Shown one piece after another: positions 1 through 14,100 of a stretch of DNA of 64,000 nucleotides (position 1 is the stretch's first letter; each line of letters opens with the position of its first letter). Source of the stretch: Anticarsia gemmatalis (lineage: Eukaryota; Arthropoda; Insecta; Lepidoptera; Erebidae); contig NC_134769.1 in assembly GCF_050436995.1 (NCBI RefSeq), positions 1 through 64,000 of the forward strand. Reading direction: 5' to 3'. Below the pieces are notes generated by a model, which was not told the origin of the DNA, did no database searches, and saw only the letters and a program-made list of their open reading frames with translations. The translations under genes and the position numbers were made by a program.

Positions 1-3000
1 GGGAGATGTTATAAGATTTCAGGGAGTCATAATATCTTTTCAGGGAGATGTTATAAGATTTCAGGGTGATGTTTTAAGATTTCAGGAAGCTATTATAAGA
101 TTTCAGGGAGTCATAATATCTTTTCAGGGAGATGTTATAAGATTTCAGGGAGTCATAATATCTTTTCAGGGAGATGTTATAAGATTTCAGGGAGTCATAA
201 TATCTTTTCAGGGAGATGTTATAAGATTTCAGGGAGTCATAATATCTTTTCAGGGAGATGTTATAAGATTTCAGGGTGATGTTTTAAGATTTCAGGAAGC
301 TATTATAAGATTTCAGGGAGTCATAATATCTTTTCAGGGAGATGTTATAAGATTTCAGGGAGTCATAATATCTTTTCAGGGAGATGTTATAAGATTTCAG
401 GGAGTCATAATATCTTTTCAGGGAGATGTTATAAGATTTCAGGGTGATGTTTTAAGATTTCAGGAAGCTATTATAAGATTTCAGGGAGTCATAATATCTT
501 TTCAGGGAGATGTTATAAGATTTCAGGGTGATGTTTTAAGATTTCAGGAAGCTATTATAAGATTTCAGGGAGTCATAATATCTTTTTAGGGAGATGTTAT
601 AAGATTTCAGGGAGTCATAATATCTTTTCAGGGAGATGTTATAAGATTTCAGGGTGATGTTTTAAGATTTCAGGAAGCTATTATAAGATTTCAGGGAGTC
701 ATAATATCTTTTCAGGGAGATGTTATAAGATTTCAGGGAGTCATAATATCTTTTCAGGGAGATGTTATAAGATTTCAGGGTGATGTTTTAAGATTTCAGG
801 AAGCTATTATAAGATTTCAGGGAGTCATAATATCTTTTCAGGGAGATGTTATAAGATTTCAGGGAGTCATAATATCTTTTCAGGGAGATGTTATAAGATT
901 TCAGGGAGTCATAATATCTTTTCAGGGAGATGTTATAAGATTTCAGGGAGTCATAATATCTTTTCAGGGAGATGTTATAAGATTTCAGGGTGATGTTTTA
1001 AGATTTCAGGAAGCTATTATAAGATTTCAGGGAGTCATAATATCTTTTTAGGGAGATGTTATAAGATTTCAGGGAGTCATAATATCTTTTCAGGGAGATG
1101 TTATAAGATTTCAGGGTGATGTTTTAAGATTTCAGGAAGCTATTATAAGATTTCAGGGAGTCATAATATCTTTTCAGGGAGATGTTATAAGATTTCAGGG
1201 TGATGTTTTAAGATTTCAGGAAGCTATTATAAGATTTCAGGGAGTCATAATATCTTTTTAGGGAGATGTTATAAGATTTCAGGGAGTCATAATATCTTTT
1301 CAGGGAGATGTTATAAGATTTCAGGGTGATGTTTTAAGATTTCAGGAAGCTATTATAAGATTTCAGGGAGTCATAATATCTTTTTAGGGAGATGTTATAA
1401 GATTTCAGGGAGTCATAATATCTTTTCAGGGAGATGTTATAAGATTTCAGGGTGATGTTTTAAGATTTCAGGAAGCTATTATAAGATTTCAGGGAGTCAT
1501 AATATCTTTTTAGGGAGATGTTATAAGATTTCAGGGAGTCATAATATCTTTTCAGGGAGATGTTATAAGATTTCAGGGTGATGTTTTAAGATTTCAGGAA
1601 GCTATTATAAGATTTCAGGGAGTCATAATATCTTTTCAGGGAGATGTTATAAGATTTCAGGGTGATGTTTTAAGATTTCAGGAAGCTATTATAAGATTTC
1701 AGGGAGTCATAATATCTTTTTAGGGAGATGTTATAAGATTTCAGGGAGTCATAATATCTTTTTAGGGAGATGTTATAAGATTTCAGGGAGTCATAATATC
1801 TTTTCAGGGAGATGTTATAAGATTTCAGGGTGATGTTTTAAGATTTCAGGAAGCTATTATAAGATTTCAGGGAGTCATAATATCTTTTCAGGGAGATGTT
1901 ATAAGATTTCAGGGAGTCATAATATCTTTTTAGGGAGATGTTATAAGATTTCAGGGAGTCATAATATCTTTTCAGGGAGATGTTATAAGATTTCAGGGAG
2001 TCATAATATCTTTTCAGGGAGATGTTATTAGATTTCAGGGAGTCATAATATCTTTTCAGGGAGATGTTTTAAGATTTCAGGGAGTCATAATATCTTTTCA
2101 GGGAGATGTTTTAAGATTTCAGGGAGTCATAATATCTTTTCAGGGAGATGTTATAAGATTTCAGGGAGTCATAATATCTTTTCAGGGAGATGTTATTAGA
2201 TTTCAGGGAGTCATAATATCTTTTCAGGGAGATGTTTTTAGATTTCAGGGAGTCATAATATCTTTTCAGGGAGATGTTTTAAGATTTCAGGGAGTCATAA
2301 TATCTTTTCAGGGAGATGTTATAAGATTTCAGGGTGATGTTTTAAGATTTCAGGAAGCTATTATAAGATTTCAGGGAGTCATAATATCTTTTTAGGGAGA
2401 TGTTATAAGATTTCAGGGAGTCATAATATCTTTTTAGGGAGATGTTATAAGATTTCAGGGAGTCATAATATCTTTTCAGGGAGATGTTATAAGATTTCAG
2501 GGAGTCATAATATCTTTTCAGGGAGATGTTATTAGATTTCAGGGAGTCATAATATCTTTTCAGGGAGATGTTTTAAGATTTCAGGGAGTCATAATATCTT
2601 TTCAGGGAGATGTTTTAAGATTTCAGGGAGTCATAATATCTTTTCAGGGAGATGTTATAAGATTTCAGGGAGTCATAATATCTTTTCAGGGAGATGTTAT
2701 TAGATTTCAGGGAGTCATAATATCTTTTCAGGGAGATGTTTTTAGATTTCAGGGAGTCATAATATCTTTTCAGGGAGATGTTTTAAGATTTCAGGGAGTC
2801 ATAATATCTTTTCAGGGAGATGTTATAAGATTTCAGGGTGATGTTTTAAGATTTCAGGAAGCTATTATAAGATTTCAGGGAGTCATAATATCTTTTTAGG
2901 GAGATGTTATAAGATTTCAGGGAGTCATAATATCTTTTCAGGGAGATGTTATAAGATTTCAGGGTGATGTTTTAAGATTTCAGGAAGCTATTATAAGATT

Positions 3001-6000
3001 TCAGGGAGTCATAATATCTTTTCAGGGAGATGTTATAAGATTTCAGGGAGTCATAATATCTTTTCAGGGAGATGTTATAAGATTTCAGGGTGATGTTTTA
3101 AGATTTCAGGAAGCTATTATAAGATTTCAGGGAGTCATAATATCTTTTCAGGGAGATGTTATAAGATTTCAGGGAGTCATAATATCTTTTCAGGGAGATG
3201 TTATAAGATTTCAGGGAGTCATAATATCTTTTCAGGGAGATGTTATAAGATTTCAGGGAGTCATAATATCTTTTCAGGGAGATGTTATAAGATTTCAGGG
3301 TGATGTTTTAAGATTTCAGGAAGCTATTATAAGATTTCAGGGAGTCATAATATCTTTTTAGGGAGATGTTATAAGATTTCAGGGAGTCATAATATCTTTT
3401 CAGGGAGATGTTATAAGATTTCAGGGAGTCATAATATCTTTTCAGGGAGATGTTATAAGATTTCAGGGAGTCATAATATCTTTTCAGGGAGATGTTATAA
3501 GATTTCAGGGAGTCATAATATCTTTTCAGGGAGATGTTATAAGATTTCAGGGTGATGTTTTAAGATTTCAGGAAGCTATTATAAGATTTCAGGGAGTCAT
3601 AATATCTTTTTAGGGAGATGTTATAAGATTTCAGGGAGTCATAATATCTTTTCAGGGAGATGTTATAAGATTTCAGGGTGATGTTTTAAGATTTCAGGAA
3701 GCTATTATAAGATTTCAGGGAGTCATAATATCTTTTTAGGGAGATGTTATAAGATTTCAGGGAGTCATAATATCTTTTCAGGGAGATGTTATAAGATTTC
3801 AGGGTGATGTTTTAAGATTTCAGGAAGCTATTATAAGATTTCAGGGAGTCATAATATCTTTTTAGGGAGATGTTATAAGATTTCAGGGAGTCATAATATC
3901 TTTTCAGGGAGATGTTATAAGATTTCAGGGAGTCATAATATCTTTTCAGGGAGATGTTATAAGATTTCAGGGAGTCATAATATCTTTTCAGGGAGATGTT
4001 ATAAGATTTCAGGGAGTCATAATATCTTTTCAGGGAGATGTTATAAGATTTCAGGGTGATGTTTTAAGATTTCAGGAAGCTATTATAAGATTTCAGGGAG
4101 TCATAATATCTTTTTAGGGAGATGTTATAAGATTTCAGGGAGTCATAATATCTTTTCAGGGAGATGTTATAAGATTTCAGGGTGATGTTTTAAGATTTCA
4201 GGAAGCTATTATAAGATTTCAGGGAGTCATAATATCTTTTCAGGGAGATGTTATAAGATTTCAGGGAGTCATAATATCTTTTCAGGGAGATGTTATAAGA
4301 TTTCAGGGTGATGTTTTAAGATTTCAGGAAGCTATTATAAGATTTCAGGGAGTCATAATATCTTTTTAGGGAGATGTTATAAGATTTCAGGGAGTCATAA
4401 TATCTTTTCAGGGAGATGTTATAAGATTTCAGGGTGATGTTTTAAGATTTCAGGAAGCTATTATAAGATTTCAGGGAGTCATAATATCTTTTCAGGGAGA
4501 TGTTATAAGATTTCAGGGTGATGTTTTAAGATTTCAGGAAGCTATTATAAGATTTCAGGGAGTCATAATATCTTTTTAGGGAGATGTTATAAGATTTCAG
4601 GGAGTCATAATATCTTTTCAGGGAGATGTTATAAGATTTCAGGGTGATGTTTTAAGATTTCAGGAAGCTATTATAAGATTTCAGGGAGTCATAATATCTT
4701 TTTAGGGAGATGTTATAAGATTTCAGGGAGTCATAATATCTTTTCAGGGAGATGTTATAAGATTTCAGGGTGATGTTTTAAGATTTCAGGAAGCTATTAT
4801 AAGATTTCAGGGAGTCATAATATCTTTTCAGGGAGATGTTATAAGATTTCAGGGTGATGTTTTAAGATTTCAGGAAGCTATTATAAGATTTCAGGGAGTC
4901 ATAATATCTTTTTAGGGAGATGTTATAAGATTTCAGGGAGTCATAATATCTTTTTAGGGAGATGTTATAAGATTTCAGGGAGTCATAATATCTTTTCAGG
5001 GAGATGTTATAAGATTTCAGGGTGATGTTTTAAGATTTCAGGAAGCTATTATAAGATTTCAGGGAGTCATAATATCTTTTCAGGGAGATGTTATAAGATT
5101 TCAGGGAGTCATAATATCTTTTTAGGGAGATGTTATAAGATTTCAGGGAGTCATAATATCTTTTCAGGGAGATGTTATAAGATTTCAGGGTGATGTTTTA
5201 AGATTTCAGGAAGCTATTATAAGATTTCAGGGAGTCATAATATCTTTTCAGGGAGATGTTATAAGATTTCAGGGTGATGTTTTAAGATTTCAGGAAGCTA
5301 TTATAAGATTTCAGGGAGTCATAATATCTTTTCAGGGAGATGTTATAAGATTTCAGGGAGTCATAATATCTTTTTAGGGAGATGTTATAAGATTTCAGGG
5401 AGTCATAATATCTTTTCAGGGAGATGTTATAAGATTTCAGGGTGATGTTTTAAGATTTCAGGAAGCTATTATAAGATTTCAGGGAGTCATAATATCTTTT
5501 CAGGGAGATGTTATAAGATTTCAGGGTGATGTTTTAAGATTTCAGGAAGCTATTATAAGATTTCAGGGAGTCATAATATCTTTTTAGGGAGATGTTATAA
5601 GATTTCAGGGAGTCATAATATCTTTTTAGGGAGATGTTATAAGATTTCAGGGAGTCATAATATCTTTTTAGGGAGATGTTATAAGATTTCAGGGAGTCAT
5701 AATATCTTTTCAGGGAGATGTTATAAGATTTCAGGGTGATGTTTTAAGATTTCAGGAAGCTATTATAAGATTTCAGGGAGTCATAATATCTTTTCAGGGA
5801 GATGTTATAAGATTTCAGGGAGTCATAATATCTTTTTAGGGAGATGTTATAAGATTTCAGGGAGTCATAATATCTTTTCAGGGAGATGTTATAAGATTTC
5901 AGGGTGATGTTTTAAGATTTCAGGAAGCTATTATAAGATTTCAGGGAGTCATAATATCTTTTCAGGGAGATGTTATAAGATTTCAGGGTGATGTTTTAAG

Positions 6001-7602
6001 ATTTCAGGAAGCTATTATAAGATTTCAGGGAGTCATAATATCTTTTCAGGGAGATGTTATAAGATTTCAGGGTGATGTTTTAAGATTTCAGGAAGCTATT
6101 ATAAGATTTCAGGGAGTCATAATATCTTTTTAGGGAGATGTTATAAGATTTCAGGGAGTCATAATATCTTTTTAGGGAGATGTTATAAGATTTCAGGGAG
6201 TCATAATATCTTTTCAGGGAGATGTTATAAGATTTCAGGGTGATGTTTTAAGATTTCAGGAAGCTATTATAAGATTTCAGGGAGTCATAATATCTTTTCA
6301 GGGAGATGTTATAAGATTTCAGGGTGATGTTTTAAGATTTCAGGAAGCTATTATAAGATTTCAGGGAGTCATAATATCTTTTTAGGGAGATGTTATAAGA
6401 TTTCAGGGAGTCATAATATCTTTTCAGGGAGATGTTATAAGATTTCAGGGTGATGTTTTAAGATTTCAGGAAGCTATTATAAGATTTCAGGGAGTCATAA
6501 TATCTTTTTAGGGAGATGTTATAAGATTTCAGGGAGTCATAATATCTTTTCAGGGAGATGTTATAAGATTTCAGGGTGATGTTTTAAGATTTCAGGAAGC
6601 TATTATAAGATTTCAGGGAGTCATAATATCTTTTCAGGGAGATGTTATAAGATTTCAGGGTGATGTTTTAAGATTTCAGGAAGCTATTATAAGATTTCAG
6701 GGAGTCATAATATCTTTTTAGGGAGATGTTATAAGATTTCAGGGAGTCATAATATCTTTTCAGGGAGATGTTATAAGATTTCAGGGTGATGTTTTAAGAT
6801 TTCAGGAAGCTATTATAAGATTTCAGGGAGTCATAATATCTTTTTAGGGAGATGTTATAAGATTTCAGGGAGTCATAATATCTTTTCAGGGAGATGTTAT
6901 AAGATTTCAGGGTGATGTTTTAAGATTTCAGGAAGCTATTATAAGATTTCAGGGAGTCATAATATCTTTTCAGGGAGATGTTATAAGATTTCAGGGTGAT
7001 GTTTTAAGATTTCAGGAAGCTATTATAAGATTTCAGGGAGTCATAATATCTTTTTAGGGAGATGTTATAAGATTTCAGGGAGTCATAATATCTTTTCAGG
7101 GAGATGTTTTAAGATTTCAGGGAGTCATAATATCTTTTCAGGGAGATGTTATAAGATTTCAGGGTGATGTTTTAAGATTTCAGGAAGCTATTATAAGATT
7201 TCAGGGAGTCATAATATCTTTTTAGGGAGATGTTATAAGATTTCAGGGAGTCATAATATCTTTTCAGGGAGATGTTATAAGATTTCAGGGAGTCATAATA
7301 TCTTTTTAGGGAGATGTTATAAGATTTCAGGGAGTCATAATATCTTTTCAGGGAGATGTTATAAGATTTCAGGGTGATGTTTTAAGATTTCAGGAAGCTA
7401 TTATAAGATTTCAGGGAGTCATAATATCTTTTTAGGGAGATGTTATAAGATTTCAGGGAGTCATAATATCTTTTCAGGGAGATGTTATAAGATTTCAGGG
7501 TGATGTTTTAAGATTTCAGGAAGCTATTATAAGATTTCAGGGAGTCATAATATCTTTTTAGGGAGATGTTATAAGATTTCAGGGAGTCATAATATCTTTT
7601 CA

Positions 7603-8106
7603 GGGAGATGTTATTAGATTTCAGGGAGTCATAATATCTTTTCAGGGAGATGTTTTAAGATTTCAGGGAGTCATAATATCTTTTCAGGGAGATGTTTTAA
7701 GATTTCAGGGAGTCATAATATCTTTTCAGGGAGATGTTATAAGATTTCAGGGTGATGTTTTAAGATTTCAGGAAGCTATTATAAGATTTCAGGGAGTCAT
7801 AATATCTTTTTAGGGAGATGTTATAAGATTTCAGGGAGTCATAATATCTTTTCAGGGAGATGTTATTAGATTTCAGGGAGTCATAATATCTTTTCAGGGA
7901 GATGTTTTAAGATTTCAGGGAGTCATAATATCTTTTCAGGGAGATGTTTTAAGATTTCAGGGAGTCATAATATCTTTTCAGGGAGATGTTATAAGATTTC
8001 AGGGTGATGTTTTAAGATTTCAGGAAGCTATTATAAGATTTCAGGGAGTCATAATATCTTTTTAGGGAGATGTTATAAGATTTCAGGGAGTCATAATATC
8101 TTTTCA
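7603..8106. repeat. Example of a 252-bp higher-order repeat in the satellite
   Basis: A 12-monomer pattern (A with ttattag, B, A with ttttaag, B, A with ttttaag, B, A, C, D, B ending ttta, A, B) starts at 7,603 and restarts at 7,855, exactly 252 bp later. The same pattern recurs near 10,090, 12,400, 14,620 and 28,480. This is the signature of segmental amplification within the array. Confidence 0.85.
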
Positions 8107-11100
8107 GGGAGATGTTATTAGATTTCAGGGAGTCATAATATCTTTTCAGGGAGATGTTTTAAGATTTCAGGGAGTCATAATATCTTTTCAGGGAGATGTT
8201 ATTAGATTTCAGGGAGTCATAATATCTTTTCAGGGAGATGTTTTAAGATTTCAGGGAGTCATAATATCTTTTCAGGGAGATGTTTTAAGATTTCAGGGAG
8301 TCATAATATCTTTTCAGGGAGATGTTTTAAGATTTCAGGGAGTCATAATATCTTTTCAGGGAGATGTTATAAGATTTCAGGGTGATGTTTTAAGATTTCA
8401 GGAAGCTATTATAAGATTTCAGGGAGTCATAATATCTTTTTAGGGAGATGTTATAAGATTTCAGGGAGTCATAATATCTTTTCAGGGAGATGTTATTAGA
8501 TTTCAGGGAGTCATAATATCTTTTCAGGGAGATGTTTTAAGATTTCAGGGAGTCATAATATCTTTTCAGGGAGATGTTTTAAGATTTCAGGGAGTCATAA
8601 TATCTTTTCAGGGAGATGTTATAAGATTTCAGGGTGATGTTTTAAGATTTCAGGAAGCTATTATAAGATTTCAGGGAGTCATAATAACTTTTTAGGGAGA
8701 TGTTATAAGATTTCAGGGAGTCATAATATCTTTTCAGGGAGATGTTATTAGATTTCAGGGAGTCATAATATCTTTTCAGGGAGATGTTTTAAGATTTCAG
8801 GGAGTCATAATATCTTTTCAGGGAGATGTTATTAGATTTCAGGGAGTCATAATATCTTTTCAGGGAGATGTTTTAAGATTTCAGGGAGTCATAATATCTT
8901 TTCAGGGAGATGTTTTAAGATTTCAGGGAGTCATAATATCTTTTCAGGGAGATGTTATAAGATTTCAGGGAGTCATAATATCTTTTCAGGGAGATGTTAT
9001 TAGATTTCAGGGAGTCATAATATCTTTTCAGGGAGATGTTTTTAGATTTCAGGGAGTCATAATATCTTTTCAGGGAGATGTTTTAAGATTTCAGGGAGTC
9101 ATAATATCTTTTCAGGGAGATGTTATAAGATTTCAGGGTGATGTTTTAAGATTTCAGGAAGCTATTATAAGATTTCAGGGAGTCATAATATCTTTTCAGG
9201 GAGATGTTATAAGATTTCAGGGTGATGTTTTAAGATTTCAGGAAGCTATTATAAGATTTCAGGGAGTCATAATATCTTTTTAGGGAGATGTTATAAGATT
9301 TCAGGGAGTCATAATATCTTTTCAGGGAGATGTTTTAAGATTTCAGGGAGTCATAATATCTTTTCAGGGAGATGTTATAAGATTTCAGGGTGATGTTTTA
9401 AGATTTCAGGAAGCTATTATAAGATTTCAGGGAGTCATAATATCTTTTTAGGGAGATGTTATAAGATTTCAGGGAGTCATAATATCTTTTCAGGGAGATG
9501 TTATAAGATTTCAGGGAGTCATAATATCTTTTTAGGGAGATGTTATAACATTTCAGGGAGTCATAATATCTTTTCAGGGAGATGTTATAAGATTTCAGGG
9601 TGATGTTTTAAGATTTCAGGAAGCTATTATAAGATTTCAGGGAGTCATAATATCTTTTTAGGGAGATGTTATAAGATTTCAGGGAGTCATAATATCTTTT
9701 CAGGGAGATGTTATAAGATTTCAGGGTGATGTTTTAAGATTTCAGGAAGCTATTATAAGATTTCAGGGAGTCATAATATCTTTTTAGGGAGATGTTATAA
9801 GATTTCAGGGAGTCATAATATCTTTTCAGGGAGATGTTATTAGATTTCAGGGAGTCATAATATCTTTTCAGGGAGATGTTTTAAGATTTCAGGGAGTCAT
9901 AATATCTTTTCAGGGAGATGTTTTAAGATTTCAGGGAGTCATAATATCTTTTCAGGGAGATGTTATAAGATTTCAGGGTGATGTTTTAAGATTTCAGGAA
10001 GCTATTATAAGATTTCAGGGAGTCATAATATCTTTTTAGGGAGATGTTATAAGATTTCAGGGAGTCATAATATCTTTTCAGGGAGATGTTATTAGATTTC
10101 AGGGAGTCATAATATCTTTTCAGGGAGATGTTTTAAGATTTCAGGGAGTCATAATATCTTTTCAGGGAGATGTTTTAAGATTTCAGGGAGTCATAATATC
10201 TTTTCAGGGAGATGTTATAAGATTTCAGGGTGATGTTTTAAGATTTCAGGAAGCTATTATAAGATTTCAGGGAGTCATAATATCTTTTTAGGGAGATGTT
10301 ATAAGATTTCAGGGAGTCATAATATCTTTTCAGGGAGATGTTATTAGATTTCAGGGAGTCATAATATCTTTTCAGGGAGATGTTTTAAGATTTCAGGGAG
10401 TCATAATATCTTTTCAGGGAGATGTTATTAGATTTCAGGGAGTCATAATATCTTTTCAGGGAGATGTTTTAAGATTTCAGGGAGTCATAATATCTTTTCA
10501 GGGAGATGTTTTAAGATTTCAGGGAGTCATAATATCTTTTCAGGGAGATGTTTTAAGATTTCAGGGAGTCATAATATCTTTTCAGGGAGATGTTATAAGA
10601 TTTCAGGGTGATGTTTTAAGATTTCAGGAAGCTATTATAAGATTTCAGGGAGTCATAATATCTTTTTAGGGAGATGTTATAAGATTTCAGGGAGTCATAA
10701 TATCTTTTCAGGGAGATGTTATTAGATTTCAGGGAGTCATAATATCTTTTCAGGGAGATGTTTTAAGATTTCAGGGAGTCATAATATCTTTTCAGGGAGA
10801 TGTTTTAAGATTTCAGGGAGTCATAATATCTTTTCAGGGAGATGTTATAAGATTTCAGGGTGATGTTTTAAGATTTCAGGAAGCTATTATAAGATTTCAG
10901 GGAGTCATAATATCTTTTTAGGGAGATGTTTTAAGATTTCAGGGAGTCATAATATCTTTTTAGGGAGATGTTATAAGATTTCAGGGAGTCATAATATCTT
11001 TTCAGGGAGATGTTATAAGATTTCAGGGTGATGTTTTAAGATTTCAGGAAGCTATTATAAGATTTCAGGGAGTCATAATATCTTTTCAGGGAGATGTTAT

Positions 11101-14100
11101 AAGATTTCAGGGTGATGTTTTAAGATTTCAGGAAGCTATTATAAGATTTCAGGGAGTCATAATATCTTTTTAGGGAGATGTTATAAGATTTCAGGGAGTC
11201 ATAATATCTTTTCAGGGAGATGTTATAAGATTTCAGGGTGATGTTTTAAGATTTCAGGAAGCTATTATAAGATTTCAGGGAGTCATAATATCTTTTTAGG
11301 GAGATGTTATAAGATTTCAGGGAGTCATAATATCTTTTCAGGGAGATGTTATAAGATTTCAGGGTGATGTTTTAAGATTTCAGGAAGCTATTATAAGATT
11401 TCAGGGAGTCATAATATCTTTTCAGGGAGATGTTATAAGATTTCAGGGTGATGTTTTAAGATTTCAGGAAGCTATTATAAGATTTCAGGGAGTCATAATA
11501 TCTTTTTAGGGAGATGTTATAAGATTTCAGGGAGTCATAATATCTTTTCAGGGAGATGTTATAAGATTTCAGGGTGATGTTTTAAGATTTCAGGAAGCTA
11601 TTATAAGATTTCAGGGAGTCATAATATCTTTTTAGGGAGATGTTATAAGATTTCAGGGAGTCATAATATCTTTTCAGGGAGATGTTATAAGATTTCAGGG
11701 TGATGTTTTAAGATTTCAGGAAGCTATTATAAGATTTCAGGGAGTCATAATATCTTTTCAGGGAGATGTTATAAGATTTCAGGGTGATGTTTTAAGATTT
11801 CAGGAAGCTATTATAAGATTTCAGGGAGTCATAATATCTTTTTAGGGAGATGTTATAAGATTTCAGGGAGTCATAATATCTTTTCAGGGAGATGTTTTAA
11901 GATTTCAGGGAGTCATAATATCTTTTCAGGGAGATGTTATAAGATTTCAGGGTGATGTTTTAAGATTTCAGGAAGCTATTATAAGATTTCAGGGAGTCAT
12001 AATATCTTTTTAGGGAGATGTTATAAGATTTCAGGGAGTCATAATATCTTTTCAGGGAGATGTTATAAGATTTCAGGGAGTCATAATATCTTTTTAGGGA
12101 GATGTTATAACATTTCAGGGAGTCATAATATCTTTTCAGGGAGATGTTATAAGATTTCAGGGTGATGTTTTAAGATTTCAGGAAGCTATTATAAGATTTC
12201 AGGGAGTCATAATATCTTTTTAGGGAGATGTTATAAGATTTCAGGGAGTCATAATATCTTTTCAGGGAGATGTTATAAGATTTCAGGGTGATGTTTTAAG
12301 ATTTCAGGAAGCTATTATAAGATTTCAGGGAGTCATAATATCTTTTTAGGGAGATGTTATAAGATTTCAGGGAGTCATAATATCTTTTCAGGGAGATGTT
12401 ATTAGATTTCAGGGAGTCATAATATCTTTTCAGGGAGATGTTTTAAGATTTCAGGGAGTCATAATATCTTTTCAGGGAGATGTTTTAAGATTTCAGGGAG
12501 TCATAATATCTTTTCAGGGAGATGTTATAAGATTTCAGGGTGATGTTTTAAGATTTCAGGAAGCTATTATAAGATTTCAGGGAGTCATAATATCTTTTTA
12601 GGGAGATGTTATAAGATTTCAGGGAGTCATAATATCTTTTCAGGGAGATGTTATTAGATTTCAGGGAGTCATAATATCTTTTCAGGGAGATGTTTTAAGA
12701 TTTCAGGGAGTCATAATATCTTTTCAGGGAGATGTTTTAAGATTTCAGGGAGTCATAATATCTTTTCAGGGAGATGTTATAAGATTTCAGGGTGATGTTT
12801 TAAGATTTCAGGAAGCTATTATAAGATTTCAGGGAGTCATAATATCTTTTTAGGGAGATGTTATAAGATTTCAGGGAGTCATAATATCTTTTCAGGGAGA
12901 TGTTATTAGATTTCAGGGAGTCATAATATCTTTTCAGGGAGATGTTTTAAGATTTCAGGGAGTCATAATATCTTTTCAGGGAGATGTTATTAGATTTCAG
13001 GGAGTCATAATATCTTTTCAGGGAGATGTTTTAAGATTTCAGGGAGTCATAATATCTTTTCAGGGAGATGTTTTAAGATTTCAGGGAGTCATAATATCTT
13101 TTCAGGGAGATGTTTTAAGATTTCAGGGAGTCATAATATCTTTTCAGGGAGATGTTATAAGATTTCAGGGTGATGTTTTAAGATTTCAGGAAGCTATTAT
13201 AAGATTTCAGGGAGTCATAATATCTTTTTAGGGAGATGTTATAAGATTTCAGGGAGTCATAATATCTTTTCAGGGAGATGTTATTAGATTTCAGGGAGTC
13301 ATAATATCTTTTCAGGGAGATGTTTTAAGATTTCAGGGAGTCATAATATCTTTTCAGGGAGATGTTTTAAGATTTCAGGGAGTCATAATATCTTTTCAGG
13401 GAGATGTTATAAGATTTCAGGGTGATGTTTTAAGATTTCAGGAAGCTATTATAAGATTTCAGGGAGTCATAATAACTTTTTAGGGAGATGTTATAAGATT
13501 TCAGGGAGTCATAATATCTTTTCAGGGAGATGTTATTAGATTTCAGGGAGTCATAATATCTTTTCAGGGAGATGTTTTAAGATTTCAGGGAGTCATAATA
13601 TCTTTTCAGGGAGATGTTATTAGATTTCAGGGAGTCATAATATCTTTTCAGGGAGATGTTTTAAGATTTCAGGGAGTCATAATATCTTTTCAGGGAGATG
13701 TTTTAAGATTTCAGGGAGTCATAATATCTTTTCAGGGAGATGTTATAAGATTTCAGGGAGTCATAATATCTTTTCAGGGAGATGTTATTAGATTTCAGGG
13801 AGTCATAATATCTTTTCAGGGAGATGTTTTTAGATTTCAGGGAGTCATAATATCTTTTCAGGGAGATGTTTTAAGATTTCAGGGAGTCATAATATCTTTT
13901 CAGGGAGATGTTATAAGATTTCAGGGTGATGTTTTAAGATTTCAGGAAGCTATTATAAGATTTCAGGGAGTCATAATATCTTTTCAGGGAGATGTTATAA
14001 GATTTCAGGGTGATGTTTTAAGATTTCAGGAAGCTATTATAAGATTTCAGGGAGTCATAATATCTTTTTAGGGAGATGTTATAAGATTTCAGGGAGTCAT